From assembly GCA_024628785.1 (NCBI GenBank), contig CP102405.1:1984001-2048000 (forward strand): DNA of 64,000 bases, given 5' to 3'. Position 1 is the stretch's first letter; every line of letters begins with the position of its first letter. This document shows, in pieces, positions 16,734 through 26,631 of this stretch. The position numbers were made by a program, and so were the translations under genes. Source of the stretch: Fusobacteria bacterium ZRK30. Lineage in GTDB: Bacteria; Fusobacteriota; Fusobacteriia; Fusobacteriales; Fusobacteriaceae. The notes beneath the pieces are model-generated. The model was not told the DNA's origin. It worked only from the letters and a program-made list of their open reading frames with translations, and searched no databases.

Positions 16734-16775
16734 ATATAAAAAGATGAAAGACATCTGCCTTTCACCTTTTTATAT
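16734..16775 (-). terminator. Intrinsic terminator of accB
   Basis: A 17-position stem (arms 16734-16750 and 16759-16775) whose one mismatch is a G-U pair in minus-strand RNA. The stem itself carries the A-tract/U-tract pairing. It begins 9 bases after the accB stop codon. Confidence 0.85.
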
Positions 16776-16783
16776 GATTATTT

Positions 16784-17236
16784 TTATACTTCTTCTACTA
16801 AGAATAGGTCGGCTCCCTTAGTTACAGGTGCTCCATCAGTTAGAACTGCTTTTACTATTCTACATTTTTTTTCTGCTTTTACTTCATTCATAAGTTTCAT
16901 CGCTTCTACGATACATAGGATATCTCCAACTTCTACAATTTGTCCTTCTTTTACAAATGTATCTGCATCTGGAGATGGGGCACCATAAAATGTTCCTACC
17001 ATAGGCGATTTTATAGAATCATGATTCTTTGTTTCTACCTCTTTCACCTTAGCTTTCGCTGCTTTTTTAGGAGCTGCTGCTACTACTCTCGGAGCTGCTA
17101 CTTGTGTTATAGTCTCTTTTTCAATCTCTCTTTTAAGAGAGATTTTAGTACCTTCACTCTCTAAAGTTATTTCCTCTAATCCGTATTTTTCTATATTTTC
17201 AGATAATTCCTTTATAGCTTTAACATCTATTTTCAT
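16784..17236 (-). CDS. accB: Biotin carboxyl carrier protein of acetyl-CoA carboxylase
   Basis: The protein carries the carboxylated biotin in the first step of fatty-acid synthesis. I place the start at the ATG 17234-17236, directly behind a perfect AGGAGG; a longer frame exists upstream but has no ribosome site. The resulting 150 residues have an N-terminal segment typical of AccB, an Ala/Lys/Pro-rich linker (about 45-70), and a biotinyl domain with the thumb region SPMVGTFYGAPSPDA and the biotin lysine K114 in EAMKLM. accC is not adjacent, unlike in many genomes. A decarboxylase carrier subunit is less likely given the thumb. Confidence 0.93.
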   Translation of the reverse strand: MKIDVKAIKELSENIEKYGLEEITLESEGTKISLKREIEKETITQVAAPRVVAAAPKKAAKAKVKEVETKNHDSIKSPMVGTFYGAPSPDADTFVKEGQIVEVGDILCIVEAMKLMNEVKAEKKCRIVKAVLTDGAPVTKGADLFLVEEV

Positions 17237-17315
17237 ATTTCCTCCTGCTATTCTGGGATAAGCACAAGGCATTACCCTTATATTTTTATTTTTTCATCTT
17301 ATTTTAGAATAAATT

Positions 17316-17762
17316 CTAGTTGTTCCCTATTATTCTTATCTCGCTTACACCTGTCTGCTCAGTTATTTTTTCCAACATAGTTTCTATGTTTCTCAAAGTA
17401 TCTGCATTAGTTTTAAGTGCTAAAGTTACTCTTGCAATTCCGTCAATAGGTATGTTTTGAGTTATTGTAAGGATATTTACCCCTGAACTTGCTATTACAT
17501 CTAAGATTCTAGATAAAGTTCCCGGTTCATCATGAAGTGCCATATTTATATTAAATACAGTATCTTTTCCACTTTCAAAGAAAGGTTTAATAAAGTCCTT
17601 ATATTTATAATATGTACTTCTACTTATCCCAACTCTTTTTATCGCTTCATACTTTGATATTCCTTCTTTTTGAACTATTTCATTTACCTTAATTACATTT
17701 TGAATTGAATTAGGTAAGATTCTCTTATCTACTATAAAAAATTCTCTTGATTCGTTTACCAT
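17316..17762 (-). CDS. ACT domain protein of the UPF0735/PheB type
   Basis: The 148-residue protein combines an N-terminal helix-turn-helix-like segment (about 36-57, GISKYEAIKRVGISRSTYYK) with a C-terminal ACT domain (about 70-145) containing HDEPGTLSRILD. ACT domains bind amino acids and regulate; this arrangement matches the UPF0735 group, sometimes labelled PheB. It stands 17 bases after folD in a long run of housekeeping genes. The ligand and target are unknown. Confidence 0.85.
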   Translation of the reverse strand: MVNESREFFIVDKRILPNSIQNVIKVNEIVQKEGISKYEAIKRVGISRSTYYKYKDFIKPFFESGKDTVFNINMALHDEPGTLSRILDVIASSGVNILTITQNIPIDGIARVTLALKTNADTLRNIETMLEKITEQTGVSEIRIIGNN

Positions 17763-17779
17763 GTCCCCACCCCATTAAT

Positions 17780-18628
17780 TTATATTTTTTCCATTCTTGA
17801 TTTTACTGTATTTTTCATAAGCATCGCTATCGTCATAGGCCCTACTCCACCTGGTACAGGTGTTATTAATGATGTTTTTTTAGATACATTTTCAAAATCC
17901 ACATCTCCACATAGTTTACCTAACTTATTTCTATTGATACCTACATCTATTACTATACTTCCTTCTTTGACCATATCTTCAGTCAAAAACTTTTCCCTCC
18001 CTATAGCAACTATCACTATATCAGCATTTAAAGTTTTTTCTGCTAAGTTCTTTGTCTTACTATGACATAGAGTTACAGTTGCATTTTCATTGGTCAGCAT
18101 AATTGCCAAAGGCTTTCCAACTATGTTACTTCTACCTACTATCACTACATCTTTACCATTTAGATCTAACTCATATCTTTTTAACAATTCCATAATACCA
18201 TATGGAGTGCAAGATTTAAACCCATTCTTTCCTATAACTAATTTACCTAAGTTTATAGGGTGAAATCCATCTACATCCTTATTCGGTTTTATAGCTTCTA
18301 TTATTTTATCTTCGTCTATATGTTTTGGTAGTGGCAGCTGCACTAATATCCCGTCTATTCCCTCTTTATTATTTAATTCTTCAATTAATTTTAAAAGTTC
18401 GGCCTCTGTTGTTTGCGAATCCAAATTATATTTTTCAGAATATATACCTAAAGCACTACATGTTTTCACTTTAGAATTCACATAGACTTTCGAGGCAGGA
18501 TTTTCTCCTACAATAACTACTGCTAGACCTGGTGCTCGTTGACTATTCTCAGTTATTCTCTCTACCTCTATCTTTATCTCTTCCTTAATATCTGCCGATA
18601 TCTTTTTACCATCTATTATTTTAGTCAT
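17780..18628 (-). CDS. folD: Bifunctional methylenetetrahydrofolate dehydrogenase/cyclohydrolase
   Basis: FolD interconverts 5,10-methylene-, methenyl- and 10-formyl-tetrahydrofolate, supplying the formyl donor used by Fmt encoded three genes upstream in the same run. The 282-residue protein has catalytic Y49 and K53 in the YVNSKVKTC block, the QLPLPKH segment, and the NADP-binding VGRSNIVGKP. The start overlaps the rex stop by 8 bases, so translation is coupled. Confidence 0.96.
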   Translation of the reverse strand: MTKIIDGKKISADIKEEIKIEVERITENSQRAPGLAVVIVGENPASKVYVNSKVKTCSALGIYSEKYNLDSQTTEAELLKLIEELNNKEGIDGILVQLPLPKHIDEDKIIEAIKPNKDVDGFHPINLGKLVIGKNGFKSCTPYGIMELLKRYELDLNGKDVVIVGRSNIVGKPLAIMLTNENATVTLCHSKTKNLAEKTLNADIVIVAIGREKFLTEDMVKEGSIVIDVGINRNKLGKLCGDVDFENVSKKTSLITPVPGGVGPMTIAMLMKNTVKSRMEKI

Positions 18629-19268
18629 TATTTATTAGCTGCTCCTTCCAGTAATTTAATTCCTGTAACTTTGCATATAGATCTATATTTTGTACTGCTA
18701 TATGATCCGGTACTTCTAAGTTTATTGGTGCAAAATTTAAAATCGATTTTACCCCTGATTCCACCAATACTACAGCCATTTGCTGAGCTACTTTTTTAGG
18801 CACTGTTAATATTGCTACATCTACTCTGTCTTTAGATTGTAAAAAGTATGGAATTTCCTTTACATCTCTGATCTTAATTCCTTTCATTTCAGTTCCAATC
18901 TTAGTGTCAGAGTTATCAAATACCCCTATTATATTAAAGCTTTCTTTCGTAAACTCAGGTTCTGATACCAAAGCTCCACCAAGTCTTCCTGCTCCTATAA
19001 CTATTATATTATTTGTTTTGTGCACTCCTAATATTCTTTCAATGTCGCTGTAAAGAGTTCTGATTTGATAACCTTTTCCTCTTATACCAAATTCACCAAA
19101 ATTAGATAAGTCTTTCCTAATCTGAGCTGCGGTGAATCCCATTTTAATTGCTAGTTCCTCTGAAGATATATAATCTTCAGGTGATAAATTTTCTAAACAT
19201 CTCAGATATTTAGTCAACCTCTCTATTACCCTTGAGGATATACCATTTCTTTTTTCTTTTATAATCAC
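18621..19268 (-). CDS. rex: Redox-sensing transcriptional repressor Rex
   Basis: Rex senses the NADH/NAD+ ratio and represses fermentative and respiratory genes. The 215-residue protein has the N-terminal winged helix (about 10-80), with FTAAQIRKDLSNFGEFGIRGKGY typical in sequence, and a Rossmann domain with GAGRLG (92-97). The start is GTG behind GGGGGA. Possible targets in this window include the NADH oxidase family gene at 50589, but I could not find a good Rex operator there. Confidence 0.95.
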   Translation of the reverse strand: MIIKEKRNGISSRVIERLTKYLRCLENLSPEDYISSEELAIKMGFTAAQIRKDLSNFGEFGIRGKGYQIRTLYSDIERILGVHKTNNIIVIGAGRLGGALVSEPEFTKESFNIIGVFDNSDTKIGTEMKGIKIRDVKEIPYFLQSKDRVDVAILTVPKKVAQQMAVVLVESGVKSILNFAPINLEVPDHIAVQNIDLYAKLQELNYWKEQLINND

Positions 19269-19278
19269 TTGTTTCCCC

Positions 19279-20232
19279 CTATAATTGAATTACTTTGCTA
19301 CCTATACTAAATTTTTCCCCCACTTTTATATAGTTTCCATTTACTAAATCTGCTCCAGTCATTTTCCTTTTATTTTCAGGTTTTATACTGGTTATTATTA
19401 AACTTCCATCTAATACCTTTATAACCGGACCCTTTCCTTTAACCAGGTCCACTACTTCTCCAAGTTCACCATCATAAACTCTATCATATTTTTCTACAAA
19501 ATACACCTTGTACAGTTTTTCATTACAGAATGAATATGCCGATGGAAACGGATTTAATCCCCTTACAAAATTATATACCCTTTCCATAGAATGATCCCAG
19601 TGTATTTCACATTCCTCTTTTTTGATAGGTTTAACAAAAGTTACCTTTGTTTCATCCTGGGGAGTTCTAGTAGCAACTCCGCTTTCTATCATATTTACAG
19701 CCTTTAACAATGTTTCGCTTCCTATTACAGCTAATCTGTCGTGTAGGTCCTCTAATGTATCCATTTCATCTATCGGTGTTTTAGCCTGTAATATTATATC
19801 TCCGGCATCCAATTCCTGTACTATATCCATTATAGTAACTCCACTTTCTTTTTCACCATTTATTATGGCAGCATGGATTGGAGCAGCTCCTCTATATTTA
19901 GGTAATAGAGATGAATGCACATTGATTATTCCCTTTTTAGGAATATCTATCAATTCCTGCGGTAATATTTTACCATAAGCTACCACTACAATAAGATCAG
20001 GATTTAATTCTTTTACTAACTCTATTGTTTCCTCTGTCTTTACTGAATTAGGCTGATATACATTTATATCATTATCTAATCCATACTGTTTAATCGGGTT
20101 AAACTTTATTTTTTTCCCTCTGCTATTAGGTTTATCTATCTTAGTAAAAATACCAATAACATCATGATTTTCATCTAGTGTTTTAAGTGAATTTAATGCA
20201 AATTCAGGTGTTCCCATAAATAATATTCTCAA
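19279..20232 (-). CDS. fmt: Methionyl-tRNA formyltransferase
   Basis: Fmt formylates the initiator methionyl-tRNA. The 317-residue protein has the formyl-transferase core with N104 and H106 in the block INVHSSLLPKYRGAAPI (103-119) and D143 in ELDAGD, plus the C-terminal OB-like domain (about 205-315). It follows def by 23 bases; Fmt adds and Def later removes the formyl group, a common gene pair. Confidence 0.96.
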   Translation of the reverse strand: MRILFMGTPEFALNSLKTLDENHDVIGIFTKIDKPNSRGKKIKFNPIKQYGLDNDINVYQPNSVKTEETIELVKELNPDLIVVVAYGKILPQELIDIPKKGIINVHSSLLPKYRGAAPIHAAIINGEKESGVTIMDIVQELDAGDIILQAKTPIDEMDTLEDLHDRLAVIGSETLLKAVNMIESGVATRTPQDETKVTFVKPIKKEECEIHWDHSMERVYNFVRGLNPFPSAYSFCNEKLYKVYFVEKYDRVYDGELGEVVDLVKGKGPVIKVLDGSLIITSIKPENKRKMTGADLVNGNYIKVGEKFSIGSKVIQL

Positions 20233-20255
20233 ATTACCTCTCCTTCTATGACCCT

Positions 20256-20768
20256 TTATTTTCCTAATTTTTTCAGTGTTTCTTTTTTCATATTCATCAA
20301 TTTTTTACTTACCAATCTTTTAGCTACAGGTGCTATCTTATCTACAAATAGAATTCCCTCTAAATGATCGTTTTCATGCTGGAATGCACGAGCCCAAAGG
20401 TCCTCTAATTCCTCTTCTACACTTTCACCATTTTCATTTAAATATCTTACTTTTAAACTTTCAGGTCTCTTTACTTTCTTGTGTATCCCAGGAACACTCA
20501 AACATCCTTCTTCATGGTCTACACAATGTTTGGAATATTCTAAAAATTCAGGATTTATTACCTTTTTAACTACTCCTTCCTCTGCTTCTACCACAAACAT
20601 TCTCAGATTAATTCCTACCTGGGGAGCAGCTAATCCTATCCCGCTTATATCCCTCATAGTTTCTACCATTCCATCCAATATTTCTCTGATATCATCATCA
20701 ATTTTTTCTACATCTTTGTTTTTGTCCCTAAGTACTGGGTCTCCATATGTCCTTATTTCGTAAATCAT
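20256..20768 (-). CDS. def: Peptide deformylase
   Basis: Def removes the N-formyl group from new proteins. All three family motifs are present: GIGLAAPQVG (43-52), EEGCLSVPG with metal ligand C89, and QHENDH with H131, E132 and H135. The 170-residue length is standard. It lies 10 bases downstream of priA, the same order (priA-def-fmt) as in many bacteria. Confidence 0.97.
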   Translation of the reverse strand: MIYEIRTYGDPVLRDKNKDVEKIDDDIREILDGMVETMRDISGIGLAAPQVGINLRMFVVEAEEGVVKKVINPEFLEYSKHCVDHEEGCLSVPGIHKKVKRPESLKVRYLNENGESVEEELEDLWARAFQHENDHLEGILFVDKIAPVAKRLVSKKLMNMKKETLKKLGK

Positions 20769-20778
20769 CTTCCACCTC

Positions 20779-22920
20779 TTACATTAAATTTATCGGATCT
20801 ACATCCACTATTATCCTGTATTTATTTTTTTTATCATTGTTTTTAAATTTTAGCACAGTTTCTGCTATATTTCCCTTTAATTTATTTATCTCGTGACGGC
20901 TTCCCTTTATAAATATCTGACTCCTGTAATTCCCACCCATCTTATAGATTGGAGGAGCCATAGGGCCGTACATCTCTAAAGTATCCTTTTGTATCTCCTT
21001 ATAGAACTTATTACTGTATTCTTCCAATCCATCCTCTTTCTTGGAGGATATAATAACATTTATTATCCGAGAAAATGGCGGATAGCTGAGAATACGTCTA
21101 TTTTCTATCTCCTCTTCATAAAAACCCTGGTAATCATTATTTATAATTTTTTGAATTACATAGTTATCAGGTTGATATGTCTGAACTATAACTTCACCTT
21201 TTTTTTCAGCCCGGCCTGCCCGGCCTGCTGCCTGACTCACCAATTGAAAAGTTTTTTCCCCAGCTCTAAAATCCGGGAAATTTAATATACTGTCAGAATT
21301 TATTATTCCTACAAGGGTAACCTCTGGAAAATGAAACCCTTTAGATATCATCTGTGTTCCTACCATTATATTATATTTTTTATTTAAAAAATCAGAATAT
21401 ATCCTGTTATGGGAATCTCTGGTTTTGGTAGTTTCCGAATCTACACGTAAAATAGGCAGATCAAAGAGTTCCTTTAACTCCGATTCCACCCTTTCGGTGC
21501 CTTTCCCTGAAAACTCCAATGATTTTTCCCTACAGTTACTGCAAGTATTGGAATATTTTTTAGTATATTCACAATAATTACACTTGTAAAGACCATCTTT
21601 TTTATAATAGCTGAGAGATATAGAGCAGTGAGGGCAGGTCTCTATATGCCCGCATTCGTGGCATTGAACAAAGGTCGAATATCCCTTTCTATTTAAGAGA
21701 AGCATTATCTGCTCATCTTTTCTCAGCCTTGCACCCATATGATCTATTAGATCTTCACTAAAAAAATCATTTTTTTCACCCTTCATATCCACTAATTTCA
21801 TATCTGGTTCAATTGCCACTCCATACCTTTTTTTCAATTCCAACAATTGAAACACTCTCTGGGTAGCATGGTAATAAGATTCTACAGATGGGGTAGCTGA
21901 TCCTAAGACTACCTTAGCACCCTCTATCTCAGCTCTTTTTATAGCCACATATTTTGCATTGTATCTAGGATTACTATCCTGCTTATAGGTAGCCTCATGC
22001 TCCTCATCAATTATAATATACTTGAGATCTTTCACAGGGGCAAATATTGCAGATCGTACACCTAACACAACCCTTTTTTCACCTGAATAAATATCTTTCC
22101 ATTCGGTAGCTCTTTCCTTTGCTGTTAGTCTACTATGTAAAATTGCAATTTCATCAAATTCTTTTTTAAATCTATCTATCATTTGAGGTGTAAGAGAGAT
22201 CTCTGGAACTAAGAATATAGCTCCTCCCTCATTTTCCAATGCATCCTTTACAAGTTCGATATATACTTCTGTTTTACCTGAGCCAGTTATTCCTTTTAAA
22301 AGATAATATTTTTTAATACCTTCCAATATTTTATTTTTTACCTCTGCCTGCTCCGCAGTTAGGTGTGATTTTTTTCTATTGTATCTATATTTTATACTAT
22401 TTTCTTTATTTTTTAAATATTTATTTTCTTTAATTGTATTATTTTCTAATACAACTTTGGATTTTATGAACTTATCCAGTAGTTTTTTACCAAATTTTTG
22501 TACCATTGTAGTTTTAGCAGCTGTCTGTTTTTTAGTAATATAGTCTATAAACTCCCTCTCATTTTCATTCATAGGTATAATAGATTTATTGAAAACAATT
22601 CTTTTACTGTAGGATATTTTTATATTTTTAGGTCTTGAAACCCCAATAATATCTCCAAAATTACAGAGATAATAATTTTTTATCCATAAAAAAAGATCTA
22701 TTAATTCTTTGGAATAGGATACCTGTTCCTCCACTGGTCCTAAAATTTCACTTATTTTAAACTCATGATCACTAGAACTATCTTCACGCAGAACTATCCC
22801 AACTTTTTTAGTTCTTCTAAAATTGATCCAAACATGGTCTCCAACCTTATATTTTTTTTCTCTATCTGAGTAGGTGTAAAAACCATTTTCTACTCCCTCT
22901 ACATATAGTACATAGTTCAT
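20779..22920 (-). CDS. priA: Primosomal replication restart helicase
   Basis: PriA restarts stalled replication forks. The 713-residue protein has the N-terminal DNA-binding domains, a Walker A in GITGSGKTEVY (about residue 209-219), the helicase motif II DEEHEATYK, a zinc-binding insert with CHECGH, CPHC, CNYC and CSNC pairs, and the helicase C motifs GTQMISKGFHFP and QAAGRAGR. The start is 8 bases after the PBP stop. Confidence 0.96.
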   Translation of the reverse strand: MNYVLYVEGVENGFYTYSDREKKYKVGDHVWINFRRTKKVGIVLREDSSSDHEFKISEILGPVEEQVSYSKELIDLFLWIKNYYLCNFGDIIGVSRPKNIKISYSKRIVFNKSIIPMNENEREFIDYITKKQTAAKTTMVQKFGKKLLDKFIKSKVVLENNTIKENKYLKNKENSIKYRYNRKKSHLTAEQAEVKNKILEGIKKYYLLKGITGSGKTEVYIELVKDALENEGGAIFLVPEISLTPQMIDRFKKEFDEIAILHSRLTAKERATEWKDIYSGEKRVVLGVRSAIFAPVKDLKYIIIDEEHEATYKQDSNPRYNAKYVAIKRAEIEGAKVVLGSATPSVESYYHATQRVFQLLELKKRYGVAIEPDMKLVDMKGEKNDFFSEDLIDHMGARLRKDEQIMLLLNRKGYSTFVQCHECGHIETCPHCSISLSYYKKDGLYKCNYCEYTKKYSNTCSNCREKSLEFSGKGTERVESELKELFDLPILRVDSETTKTRDSHNRIYSDFLNKKYNIMVGTQMISKGFHFPEVTLVGIINSDSILNFPDFRAGEKTFQLVSQAAGRAGRAEKKGEVIVQTYQPDNYVIQKIINNDYQGFYEEEIENRRILSYPPFSRIINVIISSKKEDGLEEYSNKFYKEIQKDTLEMYGPMAPPIYKMGGNYRSQIFIKGSRHEINKLKGNIAETVLKFKNNDKKNKYRIIVDVDPINLM

Positions 22921-22927
22921 AATATCA

Positions 22928-25042
22928 CTACCTTAGTTTTATCTTTATTTTTTTTATATCTTCAATCTTTGTTCCCGGTTTAGGATATTGCTCTACTACC
23001 TGTCCTTTACCATCAATTGTTATTTCAATATCGTATTTATTGGCTATCATTAAAGCTAATCTTACACCAGTACCTTTAAAATCCGGTAATAGATCCAAAT
23101 CTAAATTTTCAGATAAGGTACTTGTATAGGTTCCCTCTTTTAAAACATCTACATTTTCTGGGGTTATCCCCTTGTATTTCAATATTCTATCTAAGGTATC
23201 CTTAAATACCGGAGCAGCTACCCAGGCACCAAATTTCCTCCAGTAACTCTCTGCATTGGGTTTTTCAAACATAATAAGCATTATATATTTAGGATTTTCT
23301 GATGGAAATATCCCCATAAATGAAGACATATACTCATGTTTGAGATATCCTCCACGTCCACTTATCTGTGCTGTACCTGTTTTTCCTCCAATGGAATATC
23401 CAGGGATTCCGCCATTTCTACCAGTACCTTTTTCCACGGTCTCCTTGAGCATTTCTCTTATTTTTTTAGAAGTTTTTTCAGAAATAACCCGTCTTTCAGG
23501 GTTAGGTATATTCCTTTTGATTGTTACTCCCCCGGGAGTTTTTATACTGTCTACCAAGTAAGGCTCATAATATATCCCACCATTTACAGTGGTAGACAAA
23601 GCTGCGATCATTTGAAGAGGTGTTATAGCTATCCCCTGACCGTAGGACATAGTATATTTTTTCATCCCATCCCATCTTTTATAAGAAAGTTGTCTTGGAG
23701 CTAATTCTCCAAATGTATCTATTCCTGTTCTTTCATACAGGTTAAATTCCTTTAAATATTTTTCAAATGTCGGTGAATCAAACTTCTCTGAGATCAATGA
23801 CATCCCTACATTACTAGATACTCTCATAACCGTTTGAGGGCTTATCTGCCCTATTCCGTGGGAATCACTATCTCTTATCTTATGCCCATACCTCATGATA
23901 TATCCATCTGGATTATCAAGTCTCGTATTGTCATTTATTACCCCTTCCTCATATGCTGCTGCCATAATTACAGGTTTAAATATAGACCCCATCTCATATT
24001 GCGATCTTATAGCTCTATTATTTAAATATGCTATATTCTTCGCTCTTGGATAACTTGACATAGCCAATATTTTCCCGCTACTAGGTTCCATTATTATTCC
24101 TACAGCTGATTTAGGAGTTACTTTTTCAAATTGTTTCTGCATCTCATCATCTAGTATATATTGGATATAATAATCTATAGTTAACTGGACATTATTTCCA
24201 TCTTTTTCTAAAAAATCATTATTTTTTTTCTCCGTTGGGAGGAGTAAGTTTCTAAAATTAGTATAATACCCATTTTTTTCTATTTTATTACTTTTTAAGT
24301 ACTTATCGTAGTACCTTTCAATCCCATAAGCTCCTAATTTTCTCCTCTCTTCCCCTGAATAAGCTCCCATAAATCCAACTATTGGTGCTAATTCATGGTA
24401 GGAAAAATATTTTCTTTGAGTTGAATGTTCAAAATATATTTCATTGGCTTTAATCTTGTATTTAGATAATATCTTATCGATCTTGTTTTTTTCAACTTCA
24501 TCGACCTTATTCATTATCTTTATATATCTTTTATTTCTACTGTAACTGTCTTTCAGTTTAGTTTTAAAATTTTTCACAGTAAAGGGTTGTATCTTTTTTA
24601 ACTCCTTTACTATTTCATCTTTTTCTTTTAGTTTATAAAATCTTTTTGGATCTATTATAACCTTATAGACATCTACATCATAGGCTAATTCCCTTCCTGT
24701 AGAATCTAATATCTTTCCCCTCTTACCATTGAGATAATATTTACCATAACTTTGTTGTTTTGCCAAAGTTGTAAATTTTTCATGTTTCATCAATTGAACT
24801 TGAACTAATCTCAAACCTAAAACACCAAAAAAAAGTATCATAATAAAGGAAAATAAATATGTTCTCTGATTAAATAATTCCATACCCCTGGATCTTTTAA
24901 GTACCAATCTAACTGTATTTCCGAATAAAAAAATTATGAGTAAAGCAGCTGCAACAGTAACTTTATTGAGTAAAAAGAATAATATTATCAGAAAAATTAT
25001 AAGTAAATTTATTATTCTTATTATCTTCCTTTTATTTCCCAC
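22928..25042 (-). CDS. Class B penicillin-binding protein with PASTA domain (FtsI/SpoVD-like)
   Basis: A peptidoglycan transpeptidase of 704 residues. The dimerisation domain (about 100-270) precedes a transpeptidase domain with S353-x-x-K356, S409-S410-N411 and a KTGTAQ motif, and one C-terminal PASTA domain (about 640-704). The N-terminus is unusual: it shows two closely spaced hydrophobic stretches (about 10-27 and 29-45) before the usual anchor (about 62-82). The start is GTG with AGGAG. PASTA and overall layout suggest a division PBP, but it is not beside ftsL or mur genes here. Confidence 0.88.
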   Translation of the reverse strand: MGNKRKIIRIINLLIIFLIILFFLLNKVTVAAALLIIFLFGNTVRLVLKRSRGMELFNQRTYLFSFIMILFFGVLGLRLVQVQLMKHEKFTTLAKQQSYGKYYLNGKRGKILDSTGRELAYDVDVYKVIIDPKRFYKLKEKDEIVKELKKIQPFTVKNFKTKLKDSYSRNKRYIKIMNKVDEVEKNKIDKILSKYKIKANEIYFEHSTQRKYFSYHELAPIVGFMGAYSGEERRKLGAYGIERYYDKYLKSNKIEKNGYYTNFRNLLLPTEKKNNDFLEKDGNNVQLTIDYYIQYILDDEMQKQFEKVTPKSAVGIIMEPSSGKILAMSSYPRAKNIAYLNNRAIRSQYEMGSIFKPVIMAAAYEEGVINDNTRLDNPDGYIMRYGHKIRDSDSHGIGQISPQTVMRVSSNVGMSLISEKFDSPTFEKYLKEFNLYERTGIDTFGELAPRQLSYKRWDGMKKYTMSYGQGIAITPLQMIAALSTTVNGGIYYEPYLVDSIKTPGGVTIKRNIPNPERRVISEKTSKKIREMLKETVEKGTGRNGGIPGYSIGGKTGTAQISGRGGYLKHEYMSSFMGIFPSENPKYIMLIMFEKPNAESYWRKFGAWVAAPVFKDTLDRILKYKGITPENVDVLKEGTYTSTLSENLDLDLLPDFKGTGVRLALMIANKYDIEITIDGKGQVVEQYPKPGTKIEDIKKIKIKLR

Positions 25043-25065
25043 CTATACACTCCTTTTGTTGATAT

Positions 25066-25100
25066 CATAAAAAGAGCGAAATACCGCTCTTTTTTTTTAT
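25066..25100 (-). terminator. Intrinsic terminator of gatB
   Basis: The stem AAAAAGAGCG paired with CGCTCTTTTT has a 6-base loop and follows the gatB stop codon directly, with its A/U ends acting as the U-tract. Only about 24 bases separate it from the PBP gene start, so the PBP unit must rely on read-through or on a promoter inside gatB. Confidence 0.85.
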
Positions 25101-26542
25101 GATAATTTTTCTGTTAATATATCCATAACCATCTTAGGGTTTGCTTTTCCTTTAGATGCTTTCATTACTTGTCCCATAAGTCCCTTTATAACCCTTGGTT
25201 TTCTTCCTTCATCAGCTACCTTATAATCTTCTACTAATTTAGGATTGTTTGCTACTACTTCTACTACCATCTTTTCAATTTCAGAAGTATCAGCTACCTG
25301 TGCCATTTTTTCCTCTTCTACTATTTTCATAGGAGATCTTTCATCATTTAATTTAATCTCAAATAATTTTTTAGCTATCTTACTTGATATAGCTCCCTTA
25401 TCGATTAATTTTATTATCTCTCCTAATTCCTCTGAATTAATAGAAAACTCTTCAATAGTTTTATTATTATCTTTTAAAACTCTGAGTACCTCTGTTAAGA
25501 TCCAGTTACAACTAAGTTTAGGATTAGTAGAAGATATTACTACCTTTTCAAAATAATCGGCTAACTCAATGCTACTAGATAGTGTCTCAGCGTCATTTTC
25601 ACTGATCTTATAGTCAGTTACAAATCTTGTCATCTTAGCTATCTTAGATTCTGGCATTTCCTCTTCTAATCTTTCTAATTGTTCATCTGTGATTACTATT
25701 CTTACTAAGTCTGGTTCAGGAAAAAATCTATAGTCCATAGCTTCTTCCTTGCTTCTCATCACTCTAGTTACTTGTGATTCTTCATCCCATAATCTAGTTT
25801 CTTGGTTGATTTCTCCACCATTTTCTATTTCTTCTATCTGTCTGCTGATCTCATAGTCGATAGCACGAGCTACACCTTTAAATGAGTTCAGGTTTTTTAC
25901 CTCTACCCTTGTACCAAATTCTTTGGCTCCTTTGTGCATTACAGATATGTTAGCATCACATCTAAGAGACCCTAATTCCATAGAAACATCTGAAATTTTT
26001 GTGTATTTCAACGCATCTCTTACTAAGTTTAAATATTGGTATGCTTCCTCTGAATTTCTCATATCTGGTTCAGATACGATCTCTATAAGGGGCATAGATG
26101 CTCTGTTAAAGTTTATAAAAGATTCTTCACCTGCATGGATAGATTTTCCTGCATCTTCTTCTATATGGATTCTAGTGACTCCTATCCTCTTATCATCTCC
26201 ATTAGATAATTTAATATCTATGTGCCCGCCTTCAGCATATGGATGATCAAATTGAGTTATTTGGTAGTTTTTAGGAGTGTCTGGATAGAAATAGTTTTTT
26301 CTATCAAATTTACTCTCTTTATTTATATCGCAATTTAATGCAAATCCTGCTTTGATTGCGTAATCTAACACTTTTTTATTAAGTTTTGGTAGCGCTCCAG
26401 GATGTCCCAAACATATTGGACATGTATGTGTATTTTCTGGTGAGTTATCGTAGTCACTACTACATCCACACCATACTTTTGTTTTTGTATCTAATTGGCA
26501 ATGTATCTCTAGTCCAATTACTGATTCCCATTCTCTAGCCAT
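25097..26542 (-). CDS. gatB: Aspartyl/glutamyl-tRNA amidotransferase subunit B
   Basis: GatB is the kinase-transamidase subunit that binds misacylated Glu-tRNA(Gln) or Asp-tRNA(Asn). The 481-residue protein has the start GLEIHCQLDT, the zinc-binding cysteines C25, C27, C41 and C44, the YFYPDTPKNYQITQ stretch, and a C-terminal YqeY-like tail domain (about 400-481) with GLMGQVMK. Together with gatA (upstream) and gatC (4 kb away) it gives the indirect route to Gln-tRNA. Confidence 0.97.
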   Translation of the reverse strand: MAREWESVIGLEIHCQLDTKTKVWCGCSSDYDNSPENTHTCPICLGHPGALPKLNKKVLDYAIKAGFALNCDINKESKFDRKNYFYPDTPKNYQITQFDHPYAEGGHIDIKLSNGDDKRIGVTRIHIEEDAGKSIHAGEESFINFNRASMPLIEIVSEPDMRNSEEAYQYLNLVRDALKYTKISDVSMELGSLRCDANISVMHKGAKEFGTRVEVKNLNSFKGVARAIDYEISRQIEEIENGGEINQETRLWDEESQVTRVMRSKEEAMDYRFFPEPDLVRIVITDEQLERLEEEMPESKIAKMTRFVTDYKISENDAETLSSSIELADYFEKVVISSTNPKLSCNWILTEVLRVLKDNNKTIEEFSINSEELGEIIKLIDKGAISSKIAKKLFEIKLNDERSPMKIVEEEKMAQVADTSEIEKMVVEVVANNPKLVEDYKVADEGRKPRVIKGLMGQVMKASKGKANPKMVMDILTEKLS

Positions 26543-26631
26543 ATATATTCTCCTTCTTTATTATTTTTTGTTACCCTCTCACACTTATCAGAAATTCCCC
26601 TTAGGGGACAAACTATAAAAATAAGATAGCT

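Noticed and set aside
17236..17316. Possible hairpin GGGTAA...TTATCCC in the accB leader as a riboswitch
   Set aside because: Stem is short and bulged, and no known riboswitch pattern is present.
26543..26631. TCCCC/GGGGA hairpin between gatA and gatB as a terminator
   Set aside because: Only 5 bp and no U-tract; gatA and gatB are expected to be co-transcribed.
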